This document shows positions 45,155 through 52,710 of a stretch of DNA of 64,000 nt, one piece after another. A program made the translations under genes and the position numbers. The stretch comes from Jiella soli (GTDB lineage Bacteria; Pseudomonadota; Alphaproteobacteria; Rhizobiales; Rhizobiaceae): NCBI RefSeq assembly GCF_020615385.1, contig NZ_JAJAVB010000026.1:26816-90815 (forward strand), in the 5' to 3' direction. Position 1 is the stretch's first letter; every line of letters starts with the position of its first letter. The notes beneath the pieces are model-generated. The model saw only the letters and a program-made list of their open reading frames with translations. It was not told the DNA's origin and did no database searches.

Positions 45155-45492
45155 TTAGGAGTCCTGGGACTCGTCGTCCGCCTGTTCGCCGGGATGATAC
45201 AGCGCTTCGTAGTCCTTGCCCCAGGCGAAGACGTTGGTGATCTCCACGGTCTTGGTGATCTGGTAGGCGATCACGGCGCTCTTCTCGAACGGCACGGTGC
45301 GAAGCCCGTCTCGAGATCGTCGCGGGGACGGCCGCCAGGAGGCACGTCACCAATCCGCTGGCAACAGGCGGTGATCCGGTTCACAAAGCCGCGCGCAATG
45401 GTGAGGCTCTGACTGGCGGCGAAGACGTCACGGTAGATTTGCTGTCGATCGGCAAGGGCCTCAGGGTGATAAATGACCCTAACGCGCTTCAT
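45155..45492 (-). pseudogene. parE: ParE/RelE-type toxin, frameshifted
   Basis: The first 64 codons read as a normal ParE toxin (V-I-Y-H-P-E-A-L-A-D-R-Q-Q-I-Y). After D-D-L-E-T-G near 45303 one base is missing and the frame ends in a short false tail. The other frame resumes L-R-T-V-P-F-E-K-S-A-V-I-A-Y and runs to a TAA at 45155, as expected for the family. The ATG overlaps the antitoxin stop region by 14 bases. The toxin is very likely inactive. Confidence 0.85.
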
Positions 45493-45769
45493 CGCGCGCG
45501 GCTTTCTCCTGTTCGTCCATGAAGCGGTTCATTTCGGCTTCGGCGTCCTCAGCCGAGAAGCTCGGCCGCGGATCGTCGAGCGAGCGCCGGATGCGGGCGC
45601 GGATCGCCGCAAGCCGCTCCGCTTGCTCCAGCCGCTGGCGCTGCTACACACGCACGGCGTCGCGCATCGCCTCGCTGGTCGAGCCGAACTCACCGGCTTC
45701 CACACTCTCGCGGATGAGACGCATCATCTCCGGCGGCATGGTGATGCTAACCTTCTCGGCGGATTGCAT
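45479..45769 (-). pseudogene. parD: ParD-type antitoxin with in-frame nonsense codon
   Basis: The reading from the ATG at 45769 gives a ribbon-helix-helix start (V-S-I-T-M-P-P-E-M-M-R-L-I) and G-S-T-S-E-A-M-R-D-A-V-R. It is then interrupted by TAG at 45644-45646 (codon 42), probably from TGG. The frame continues with an intact C-terminal toxin-binding half (R-Q-R-L-E-Q-A-E-R-L) and stops at 45479. The truncated product keeps the DNA-binding half and might still repress. Confidence 0.85.
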
Positions 45770-45934
45770 CGGACGGACCCTTTCGTTTCTCCCTTATAGA
45801 GTAGGATAAAATCCGACCTGACGCCAGTGTTCCTTGTCTGTTCTCGTCGCGGCCACCGCCGCAGTGTCGCCCGCCTGGCTGGATTACCTCGGAGCCGCCA
45901 GCGCGGGGCAAGAGCCGCACGGGTTCAAGCCGGG

Positions 45935-45982
45935 GCCGCAAGCCCTGTAACCGCCAGGCGGCCGTAGGCCGGGGCTTGCGGC
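45935..45982. repeat. 11-bp stem inverted repeat between two toxin-antitoxin loci
   Basis: GCCGCAAGCCC and GGGCTTGCGGC are separated by 26 bases. The surrounding 45770-46085 stretch has no gene. The loop is long for a terminator; it may be a recombination or binding site. Confidence 0.35.
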
Positions 45983-46089
45983 GCCGGTGGCCCGTGCGAG
46001 GCTCGCCGGGGATGGCTCGGTGACTGCGAGGGAATTTCTTTGGTGAGCCGGAGCATCTCTTCAGTCAGATTTTCCTCACGCCAAATGTC

Positions 46090-46106
46090 ATAAAATACTA
46101 TAAAAT
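46090..46106 (+). promoter_or_regulatory. Direct ATAAAAT repeats upstream of parD, candidate operator/promoter
   Basis: Two copies of ATAAAAT start at 46090 and 46100, one helical turn apart. They lie 19-35 bases before the parD start in an otherwise GC-rich context. This is a typical place for ParD autoregulation. Confidence 0.4.
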
Positions 46107-46124
46107 CACATCAGGAGGCGCGAG

Positions 46125-46388
46125 ATGGCCAGTGTCACGATTGGCGAACATTACGAGCGCATGCTGCAGAGCATGGTGGAAAGCGGCCGTTATGCCACCG
46201 CCAGCGAGGTCGTCCGCGACGGCCTGCGTCTGGTCGAGGAACGCGAGCAACTGCGCGAGGCCAAGCTCGCTGCGCTGCGCCAGCTGATCGACGAGGGCGA
46301 AGCCAGTGGCCCGGCCAAGGATCTCGACATGGCGGCGATCAAGGCCGCCGCGCAGCGCCGGAGAACCGACCGGAAAGCTGCTTCTTGA
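46125..46388 (+). CDS. parD: ParD family antitoxin
   Basis: The 87-residue protein starts with an AGGAGG site and has the ribbon-helix-helix N-terminus (S-V-T-I-G-E-H-Y-E-R-M-L), G-R-Y-A-T-A-S-E-V-V-R-D-G-L-R-L, and a charged C-terminus. It looks intact. Its stop overlaps the TTG start of the toxin gene as TTGA, which couples the two. The partner toxin is damaged near its end. Confidence 0.92.
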   Translation: MASVTIGEHYERMLQSMVESGRYATASEVVRDGLRLVEEREQLREAKLAALRQLIDEGEASGPAKDLDMAAIKAAAQRRRTDRKAAS

Positions 46389-46680
46389 GCCTGCGCATTA
46401 CGCGGCGGCCGCGGGCCGCCGCCGATCTCATCGACATCTGGTGCTACATCGCCGACGATAACGAGACGGCGGCTGACCGGCTTCTCGATCGCATCGAGGA
46501 CGTTTTGCAGATGCTGGCCGGCAACCCGCATGCCGGACGCGCCCGGCCGGAGGTCGCGCCGGAGCTGCGCAGCTTTCCGGTCGGCAATTACGTCGTGTTC
46601 TACCGGCCGCAGGCCGAGGAACTGGTGCTGGTCCGCGTCCTTAGCGGCTATCAGACGTCGAGGCCGCCGAATTCAAATAA
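46385..46680 (+). pseudogene. parE: ParE family toxin with 3' frameshift
   Basis: Codons 1-89 encode a normal ParE (I-T-R-R-P-R-A-A-A-D-L-I-D-I-W, L-R-S-F-P-V-G-N-Y-V-V-F-Y, L-V-R-V-L-S-G-Y-Q). At about 46653 one G appears missing. With it restored the chain would finish D-V-E-A-A-E-F-K and stop at 46680. As it stands, the frame runs on to 47146 through antisense of the DNA methylase and would give a 253-residue protein. The core fold is kept, so loss of toxicity is likely but not certain. Confidence 0.8.
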
Positions 46681-46701
46681 GGGCCGCCACAGCAAAGAAA
46701 T

Positions 46702-46718
46702 CCCCGCCAAGGGCGGGG
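46702..46718 (-). terminator. Hairpin terminator downstream of the methylase remnant
   Basis: A 7-bp stem CCCCGCC / GGCGGGG with a 3-base loop is followed on the minus strand by ATTTCTTT. It lies 18 bp past the methylase stop. Confidence 0.55.
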
Positions 46719-46735
46719 AAGGGGACCGCGACCGC

Positions 46736-47322
46736 TCACATCAGAATGCGCCGTATCGCGGTTTCGTAATGCCGCGCGTCCAACTCGATACCGAGATAGG
46801 ACCGGCCGACCGACTGCGCCGCGCGCAGCGTCGAGCCCGAGCCGCAGAACGGGTCCAGCACCAGCCCGCCGGCGGGGCAGAACGTTTCGATCTGCGCGGC
46901 GAGCAACGTCACCGCCTTCTCGGTTGGATGCCGGCGATTGCCGGTATAGGCCCAGGGGCAGACATCCGAGCCGGACAGCCGGGGCAGGGGCGGACGCCCT
47001 TTGGCCAGCAACACCGCCTGCTCGTGGCTGTGCGGCAGGTAGCGGCGGGAGGAGGCGTAGCGCTTCGGGAACACCAGGTGCCCAACCGGCTGAAACCCGC
47101 CCGCTTCCAGGCCAGGGCGAACTCGACCAGGTGGTGCCAGCCGTAGAAGCTGAGGCACAGGCTGTCGTCGCGCAGCACCCGGTGCATCGCCCGGTAGGCC
47201 GGCTCGAGCCAGTCCACCGTGCTGTCGCCGATGAGACGCTCGCCGTCGCGCGAGCGGTAGCGCACCACGTAGGGCGGATCGGTAAGGATGAAGTCCACCG
47301 AGTTGGTTGGCCGGCAGCCCGC
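46736..47322 (-). pseudogene. DNA (adenine) methyltransferase, truncated and frameshifted
   Basis: One frame encodes V-D-F-I-L-T-D-P-P-Y, the N6-adenine methylase catalytic motif, and runs to A-W-K-R-A-G-F. After a one-base deletion near 47094 a second frame continues Q-P-V-G-H-L-V-F-P-K-R-Y and ends with the SAM-binding V-L-D-P-F-C-G-S-G-S-T motif. The 5' end is lost at a junction near 47320, where recombinase sequence begins. A solitary plasmid methylase of this kind normally modifies the host genome or evades restriction; this copy is dead. Confidence 0.82.
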
Positions 47323-47331
47323 GGCTGCCAG

Positions 47332-47628
47332 TTCAGGGGTGAGAACGTCTGGCTGCTGCGCAAGCGCTGGGGGATCCCGACGGTCAAGATCAACGGGATC
47401 GCTGCTAATCCCGCGCTCTGGCCCGACGGCAGCTATTCGGTCCAGGGCGCGGCGACTGCCTTGGGCGTCACGCCGCAGACCGTCTTCAAATATCTTCGAC
47501 GGGAACGGTTAACGGGCCGCCAGCTCGTCAAGGGACAACCTTGGCAGATCGGGCTTTCGGACGATGAAATCGCGACTCTGCGCGCCGGAAGCGCACGCAG
47601 GAGACGATCGAAGAAGGAGGCATCATGA
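47332..47628 (+). pseudogene. C-terminal fragment of a large serine recombinase (resolvase family)
   Basis: The frame reads N-V-W-L-L-R-K-R-W-G-I, A-N-P-A-L-W-P-D-G-S-Y-S-V-Q-G-A-A and G-V-T-P-Q-T-V-F-K-Y-L, the helix-turn-helix tail found at the end of some recombinases of alphaproteobacterial mobile elements. The catalytic N-terminal domain is missing. It abuts the methylase remnant upstream and the IstB remnant downstream. Confidence 0.7.
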
Positions 47629-47737
47629 AATCTTCGGGGACGCCAAGATGACCACTGCCATGCTCGACCGGCTGACCCATCACTGCGACATCGTCGAAAC
47701 CGGCAATACGAGTTGGCGGTTCAAAAACCGGAGTTGA
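47629..47737 (+). pseudogene. istB: C-terminal fragment of IS21-family helper ATPase IstB
   Basis: The frame reads [16 protein letters not shown], then [18 protein letters not shown]. This is the well-conserved end of IstB proteins. Only about 35 codons remain, with no IstA and no recognisable IS ends. Confidence 0.8.
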
Positions 47738-47765
47738 TCCTCACTGGTCGCCACAATTAAATCAA

Positions 47766-47805
47766 CGACGTGCAAAGGGGCCCGATCGGGCCCCTTTGCA
47801 CGTCG
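47766..47805. repeat. 40-bp perfect palindrome
   Basis: The two 20-base arms (left arm starts CGACGTGCAAAGGGG and ends GGCCCGA) are exact reverse complements with no spacer. It lies just past the IstB remnant. No T-run follows, so a cruciform, a protein site or a bidirectional stop are all possible. Confidence 0.85.
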
Positions 47806-48015
47806 GCGCAGGCGTCGCCGCAGGGGTCAACATTCAAAGCGAAACCGGGGGACACGGTCCGACGCGATTTGACATCAGGGATTATCGTTAGGCGCTGCTA
47901 CTGATGCGCCTAGAGCCAAACCCGCCAACGCCCCCGTTACTCCGACATACGGCGTAAGCAGATACGGCACCCGCGGACGCCTTGCGATCCTCGTTTTTCG
48001 TAGTTACGTTAAGCT

Positions 48016-48286
48016 ATGCGGATTACCTTTGACCCGGCAAAGCGAGAGCGGACCCTTGAAAAACGCGATCTCGATTTCGCCGACGCGGAGGAGGTGCGCC
48101 GGAGCGACGTTCGATCGCATTGATGATCGCCAGGACTACGGCGAGGAGCGGATCATCACCATCGGCCGCCTGGCCGCACGGATGGTCGTCGTGGTTTGGA
48201 CGCAACGGGACGACGCCCGGCATGTGATTTCGATGAGGAAGGCCAATGACCGCGAGCAAGATCGATACGAAGCCTACTTGGACTGA
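48016..48286 (+). pseudogene. brnT: BrnT toxin, copy 1, frameshifted
   Basis: The start M-R-I-T-F-D-P-A-K-R-E-R-T-L matches copy 2. After E-E-V the sequence lacks two T bases that copy 2 has (E-E-V-F-A-G-A-T-F), which shifts the frame from about 48095. The remainder still encodes the normal C-terminal half in another frame. Codon 1 to the end would be 90 residues if intact. The toxin should be inactive. Confidence 0.9.
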
Positions 48287-48584
48287 TCCGGACGACGCCC
48301 CGGAACTGACCGATGACTGGTTCGAAGGTGCGACCCTTCACGAGGGCGGCGTGGTCAAGCGGTTGCCTGGCCAGCGCGGGCCGGGGAAGAAGAGGCCGAA
48401 GGAAGCCATCACGCTTCGCCTCGACGCCGAGATCCTCGAGCATTTCCGGCAGACTGGCGATGGCTGGCAGACCAGGATCAACGACGCCCTGAAGATGGTC
48501 ATTGCACCGCCGAAGGTTCGAAGGCGGCCTCGCCGTGCAAGGTCCGCCATGACGCTGCACCGGCCCGTGAGAAAGCGTGCTTGA
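48246..48584 (+). CDS. brnA: BrnA antitoxin, copy 1
   Basis: The 112-residue protein has the BrnA C-terminal ribbon-helix-helix region (I-T-L-R-L-D-A-E-I-L-E-H-F-R, G-D-G-W-Q-T-R-I-N-D-A-L). It overlaps the end of brnT by 41 bases. BrnA normally binds BrnT and represses the operon. With its own toxin broken, it could still neutralise the intact toxin of copy 2. It differs from copy 2 by only two or so residues. Confidence 0.9.
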   Translation: MTASKIDTKPTWTDPDDAPELTDDWFEGATLHEGGVVKRLPGQRGPGKKRPKEAITLRLDAEILEHFRQTGDGWQTRINDALKMVIAPPKVRRRPRRARSAMTLHRPVRKRA

Positions 48585-48673
48585 ATAGGCCTGATAAGAC
48601 GGGCTTTCGGGGATCTTGGAAGGACCGTGTCCTCCCATTGCGCCGCTGAGGCTGTAGCCCCCGCCCAATAGGG

Positions 48674-48850
48674 CGGCGGCGAGGAAGGTGGTGGCGAAAG
48701 CCGATCGGATCATGCCGCGCTTCGGCGCGAAGGCGATCATGCGCGTCGTAGATCTGCTATCGACGTGCCAGTCGTGCCTTTGCTTGCCAGCTCATTGCCA
48801 TTAATTTCCCCCTACCACACCTATCACTTGTATATCAGCGCCTGCTTAAT
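48674..48850. other. Junction region with a possible signal-peptide gene remnant
   Basis: On the minus strand a frame starting near 48740 begins with a convincing signal peptide (M-I-R-S-A-F-A-T-T-F-L-A-A-A-L-L-G-G-G). It then runs into antisense of brnA, so it looks like the start of a secreted protein cut off by the repeat boundary. No other gene is seen. Confidence 0.35.
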
Positions 48851-49363
48851 TCAAATAGAAGCGACGGACGATGTATTGGTGTCATCGGGAGGAAATCTAG
48901 AATTGGCCGATTCAAGATGTTTCTTCACCGCCGCCATGTACCGATCGTGAATAGTGGTCGACTTGAAGATGGGCGCCAGTACAGTACCAAGAAGGCCAGC
49001 GGGCAGGAGTGTGTGCATCTCGCGTCGGAAGAAGGTGCCCGATCCCGTAACAGCGAAGGTATAGGTTATGGTGACGATCGCGGAGGTCCCACCGAACCGC
49101 TCCGCGCGGATGATCCAGCGGTTCGGTGGCTGAACCTCAACCACTCTCCAGCGAACCGGATAAGTCCAGCCAGGAGCTTTAATGATCTCCGTCCAGCTGT
49201 CTCCTGTCTCCTGGGGTCCGGCATGAGCGCCCTCGACGCGCACGGTTACGGGATGAGTGCCGACCCAGTTGGCCGGATCAGTGGCAAACTCGTACACCGT
49301 CTCAGGGGGCCGCTGGATCTGGATTTGCGATACGGCCACAACTTCACGCCGGCTTTCCGCCAT
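48851..49363 (-). CDS. SRPBCC superfamily protein 1
   Basis: The 170-residue protein has the START-like helix-grip pattern: an N-terminal strand ending I-Q-R-P-P-E-T-V-Y-E-F-A-T-D-P-A-N-W, central antiparallel strands (W-T-Y-P-V-R-W-R-V-V-E-V-Q) and a long C-terminal helix. Such proteins bind hydrophobic ligands. The ATG at 49363 has AAGGAGG upstream. It lies downstream of the methyltransferase fusion on the same strand (152-bp gap) and may share its pathway. Confidence 0.85.
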   Translation of the reverse strand: MAESRREVVAVSQIQIQRPPETVYEFATDPANWVGTHPVTVRVEGAHAGPQETGDSWTEIIKAPGWTYPVRWRVVEVQPPNRWIIRAERFGGTSAIVTITYTFAVTGSGTFFRREMHTLLPAGLLGTVLAPIFKSTTIHDRYMAAVKKHLESANSRFPPDDTNTSSVASI

Positions 49364-49515
49364 CTCTGCCTCCTTGAAAACTGCGCGGTCAAGTTCTGAG
49401 AACCGAGGGGCGTCGGGCCGCAACAACCACCTCTGTCGCATCGCGCTAGGCCACTCTTCCCAAAGAAGAATGCGGCCTTTTGCAGAAATGCTTGTCGCTT
49501 ACGGTCCATTCAGCG

Positions 49516-51027
49516 TCACGCGGGCCGGGTACATCGGAAATAAATGCTCACCCCCGTCTCGTCGTATGTCATCGTGTGGGGGGTCGTGCCAAAGCGCGAT
49601 CGCCGGACCAGGTCCATCAACTGTTGCTCGGTTCGCCCTTCCGTATGCCAGTCGAGGATATGCTCCATCAGCAGGTGGTCCGGATGCCCGGCCGCGAGAT
49701 TGCTGATAACAAAGGTGCCGCCCGGCGTGAGGTTCTCGAAGGACCGGTCGAGGAGCGCCAAGAACTGTTCATCGGTGAGATATTCTCCAAGCCCCAGCGC
49801 ATAAATAACATGCTGCGGCACGAGAGACGCGCCCTCTCCTTCGACTGGCAGAACATTGCCCTGCAGGAAGGTCACGCGGTCCGCGAATTTGCCGGCCTCC
49901 GCTCGGCTGGCGGCGGCGACGAGAGCATCGCTATCGAGGTCGACACACGTTGCGAGTACCGTCCGTCCTTGTTCCAGGCGGCAGATGTCGAGCAGCTCCG
50001 CGGCAGCACCGCTGGCGAGGCTGGCGATGCGTGGCGCCACGCCCCGAGCTTGAAAGACAGAGGCCTCTTCGGTCAGCATCGTCTTGATATGATCCCGTCC
50101 TGCCCGCCGCGCCCTCGAGATTGGGCGATCTAGGAACCAGCGGTCGATCGCCGGACCCAATTGACCGTCACCCTCCGGATCGCTGCGATAGATTGTGGCG
50201 ATCGTCTCGAAGTCGTCTGGATAACCCTGCGGCTTTGCGTAGCAGCGGGCCATTGTCGTGCTCAGCATGAATGTAGGGAAGGTCTCCCGAAAGACGTAAT
50301 CACCTACCCCGGTCTCGAGCTGCTCGGTGTCCCGAAAGGCGAGAAGATCATCAAGACCTATGTCGATCAGCGGAGTGCTCCCCGTAAATCGATCGAGCGC
50401 CGCCAGCACGCTGTCGCACGCTGCCGAGACGGCGCCCTGGACAGTGACCGCATCCGGCGAACGTCCGGGTTTAAGAGCCTGTTCCGCCGTGAGGATGGCC
50501 TGCCCGAAGGCTTCAACCTCCGCCACGAGTTCAGAAGGCATTTGACGGCTGCTAATATTGCCCGTCCGCGTATGGCGAAATCGATTGAGCTGGGCGGCTT
50601 CGCTCGCTCCTGTCTGGGCAAGCCGTCGTGAAGTGCGTCGCAGCCGGCGCGCCAGCGTTATCGCGATCGAGTGATAGAACCGGACCGCGAAGCCAGGCTC
50701 GGATGCCATGACCGACTGTAGCGCCTCCGCCTCAATCACGTCGACCGAACCATCTGTCTCGGCCATCACCGAGGCGCTTGCCGGTGCATTTTCCACAAAC
50801 CCCATCTCACCGAAGATCTCGCCCGCTCCTAGCTGAGCGATGGTGATACCTGTGCCTCGTTCGGTCCGCTGCACACGCACCGCCCCGGTGCGGATGAGCA
50901 TCAGGGCGCGCCTGGTATCGCCTTCTTCCAAGATCGTGTCCCCACGTCGGAACGGCAAGCACGTCGCGAGATCACGGAGCAGACCCCAGTCACGTGTGCT
51001 GAGACGCGCGAGCGCGCTGCTGGTCAT
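49516..51027 (-). CDS. Cyclic nucleotide-binding domain fused to PhcB-like methyltransferase
   Basis: Residues about 15-130 are a cNMP-binding domain (I-L-E-E-G-D, G-A-G-E-I-F-G-E-M-G-F-V), but the phosphate-binding cassette lacks its usual arginine (E-N-A-P-A-S-A-S-V). Residues about 220-503 form a class I methyltransferase with C-Y-A-K-P-Q-G-Y-P-D-D-F-E and A-S-L-A-S-G-A-A-A-E-L. This resembles PhcB, which makes the 3-hydroxypalmitate methyl ester signal in Ralstonia. The ATG at 51027 has GGGGAGG upstream and lies 38 bp inside the end of the oxygenase gene. Confidence 0.82.
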   Translation of the reverse strand: MTSSALARLSTRDWGLLRDLATCLPFRRGDTILEEGDTRRALMLIRTGAVRVQRTERGTGITIAQLGAGEIFGEMGFVENAPASASVMAETDGSVDVIEAEALQSVMASEPGFAVRFYHSIAITLARRLRRTSRRLAQTGASEAAQLNRFRHTRTGNISSRQMPSELVAEVEAFGQAILTAEQALKPGRSPDAVTVQGAVSAACDSVLAALDRFTGSTPLIDIGLDDLLAFRDTEQLETGVGDYVFRETFPTFMLSTTMARCYAKPQGYPDDFETIATIYRSDPEGDGQLGPAIDRWFLDRPISRARRAGRDHIKTMLTEEASVFQARGVAPRIASLASGAAAELLDICRLEQGRTVLATCVDLDSDALVAAASRAEAGKFADRVTFLQGNVLPVEGEGASLVPQHVIYALGLGEYLTDEQFLALLDRSFENLTPGGTFVISNLAAGHPDHLLMEHILDWHTEGRTEQQLMDLVRRSRFGTTPHTMTYDETGVSIYFRCTRPA

Positions 51028-52234
51028 CGTGGCCCTCCCCTTGCGGCATATTTTCGAGACGCTCGGGAGCACGGAAATCGGCCCGCGCCCCTGCCAGAAT
51101 GCGGTCGATGATGCCGTCCCAGATCCGGCCTCCGAGATCTGTGGCCCAGGCTTCACCGCGCGGCACGGCTCTCTGGACCAGCCAGCCCGCTGAAACGAGC
51201 GGGCGTGTGGCCGCCACGGCCCAGTGCCATCGATTTTTCGGATAGCCTAACATATCAGCGAGTTCATGACCGATCAGTGCCCGCGATAAGCCGTAAGCAG
51301 CGGCTCCGCGCCAGCCTACCTCGTATTCCGGAAAGTAATTGGCGGTCATGAGGGCCTTTACGAGGGCGCGAGAATCCGCATCGACAGGTGCGCCGACCGC
51401 GAATATCGCAAGCCCGAGCCGCCGGCCCTCCGCCTCCGTGGAACACAATAGCTGTTGGTCGACACCCATCAGGTATCCCGAGTATCGCCAGAGATGAAGC
51501 AGCGCCTCTGCTTCGTTGCGCGTGACCCGGAAGCCGAGCTGTCGTACACCTTCGATCAGCCCGAGCGACATCGCGAAATTTGTGCCGGCGAGGAAGGCTT
51601 GGTTGATCGGTGCACCCCATTCCGGATTCCAGCGCCCCGACCGACCGAGCAGGCGGCGCACTTGCGCATGCATCAGGCGAACCTTGATCGTGAACTTGAA
51701 ACCCTGGCCAAATCGTCGCAAGCCGCCCGGCCGGCTCGTCTCAACGGCGAAACGCGCCGTCTCGGCAAGGCGACGCGGCGCTCGGCGCAGAAGATGGCCG
51801 GTAAACACCAAGGGCTTGGTACCCACGCCCGAGCTATAGGTCAGCGGAAGCGCTAGTAGGGACAGCGCTGCGATTCCAAGCCCGCCGGACCGCAGGAAAA
51901 TGCTGCCACCCCGATCTATCATATCCCAGTCCACCCACGGTGGAACCCGATCTACCTGCTGGAACAGCTCGATCATCGCTGCCGGCGGAGTGTCGACCGT
52001 CTCCAAGCCCTGATCCAGCGCCGTGTCTAGCAGGCGACGACCCCGACCAGCAGGCTGCCGCCCCAGCGCTTCCACCAGATTGTCCGCGAGCGGGTCGGCC
52101 TCATGGAGGAAGTGCGCGAAGCGCGCCACCTCGTCCTGCCGCATTGCGCCAAAATCAGAAAGCGACGGGCGACGACGAGAGCCCGTTGCAGCCCTCTTGA
52201 CGGGCGGGAGCCGGGTATTCTGCGAACTGCTCAA
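50990..52234 (-). CDS. MpaB family oxygenase (DUF2236)
   Basis: The 414-residue protein is helical and shows P-P-W-V-D-W-D-M-I-D-R-G, E-W-G-A-P-I-N-Q-A, a R-N-E-A-E-A-L-L-H-L-W-R-Y-S-G-Y-L-M-G-V segment and a later G-H-E-L-A-D-M-L-G-Y. These are the conserved stretches of MpaB/DUF2236 proteins, relatives of latex-clearing protein that bind haem b and cleave prenyl chains. The start is TTG, overlapping the stop of the SRPBCC gene as TTGA. The tail overlaps the methyltransferase fusion gene by 38 bp, so the three genes form one coupled operon. Confidence 0.85.
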   Translation of the reverse strand: MSSSQNTRLPPVKRAATGSRRRPSLSDFGAMRQDEVARFAHFLHEADPLADNLVEALGRQPAGRGRRLLDTALDQGLETVDTPPAAMIELFQQVDRVPPWVDWDMIDRGGSIFLRSGGLGIAALSLLALPLTYSSGVGTKPLVFTGHLLRRAPRRLAETARFAVETSRPGGLRRFGQGFKFTIKVRLMHAQVRRLLGRSGRWNPEWGAPINQAFLAGTNFAMSLGLIEGVRQLGFRVTRNEAEALLHLWRYSGYLMGVDQQLLCSTEAEGRRLGLAIFAVGAPVDADSRALVKALMTANYFPEYEVGWRGAAAYGLSRALIGHELADMLGYPKNRWHWAVAATRPLVSAGWLVQRAVPRGEAWATDLGGRIWDGIIDRILAGARADFRAPERLENMPQGEGHDDQQRARASQHT

Positions 52235-52710
52235 TCAGCATGCTCCTGCCGCGACGCGGCTTCACGTGCAAGGAAGGCCTTCATGCCAGCCGCTCCGCGT
52301 TCGGCTGCAATCCGATGGTTCAAGGCGAAAAGCCGGTGGGCGATGGGGGCGAGCAGATTCAGTATCCACTTGTTCGTGCTCACCGTTTCCTCGAAGATAA
52401 CCCGGGTGCCCGTGGCATGCGGCTGGAGCGTCCAGCGCCATGTGCCGTCGAGTTCGCCGGTGACGGTGCCTTCTGCGACCCGCGGCGGCTCGCTTCGGGT
52501 CGTGCGGGTCGTGATTGTCAGCGAATAGGGCAGCAATACCTTGAACGTCAGGCGCGCCTCGGAGCCAACTCCACTGGTATCCTTCAGCACTTCGGCCCGG
52601 CGGTAAATCGGCCACCACTCGGGGTAGCTGGCTGGCCGGCTGATCAGGTCCCACACTTGCTCTGGCGGGGCCTCGACCTGCCATTCGTCGCGAAACTCGT
52701 AAGTCCTCAC
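52231..52710 (-). CDS. SRPBCC superfamily protein 2
   Basis: The protein begins V-R-T-Y-E-F-R-D-E-W-Q-V-E-A-P-P-E-Q-V-W-D-L-I-S and keeps the START-like fold pattern (Y-P-E-W-W-P, W-R-W-T-L-Q-P) to a C-terminal helix. GTG at 52710 is taken as the start because of the GGGGGGAGGGG upstream; a longer frame to 52779 exists. It is the first gene of the three-gene operon and probably delivers or shields a hydrophobic substrate for the oxygenase. Confidence 0.83.
   Translation of the reverse strand: MRTYEFRDEWQVEAPPEQVWDLISRPASYPEWWPIYRRAEVLKDTSGVGSEARLTFKVLLPYSLTITTRTTRSEPPRVAEGTVTGELDGTWRWTLQPHATGTRVIFEETVSTNKWILNLLAPIAHRLFALNHRIAAERGAAGMKAFLAREAASRQEHAD

Larger units (their letters stand above)
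47875..48673 (+). repeat. Direct repeat copy 1 (about 800 bp, carries brnTA)
   Basis: This segment matches 62727-63527 in the same orientation with only scattered substitutions and one 2-base deletion. It includes about 140 bp upstream of brnT, both genes and about 90 bp downstream. Sequence outside the ends is unrelated between the copies. Confidence 0.92.

Noticed and set aside
45905..45935. GGGTTCAAGCC looks like a tRNA T-arm
   Set aside because: No matching acceptor stem, D-arm or anticodon arm could be built from the flanking bases.
45155..48286. Frameshifts as simple sequencing errors
   Set aside because: The large glycan genes elsewhere are intact, the defects cluster in one accessory zone, and copy 2 of brnT shows the undamaged version. 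Read data would still be needed to exclude errors fully.
48156..48740. Minus-strand frame of 194 codons with a signal peptide over brnA
   Set aside because: Only the first 30 or so codons look real; the rest is antisense to brnA, so it was recorded only as a possible remnant.
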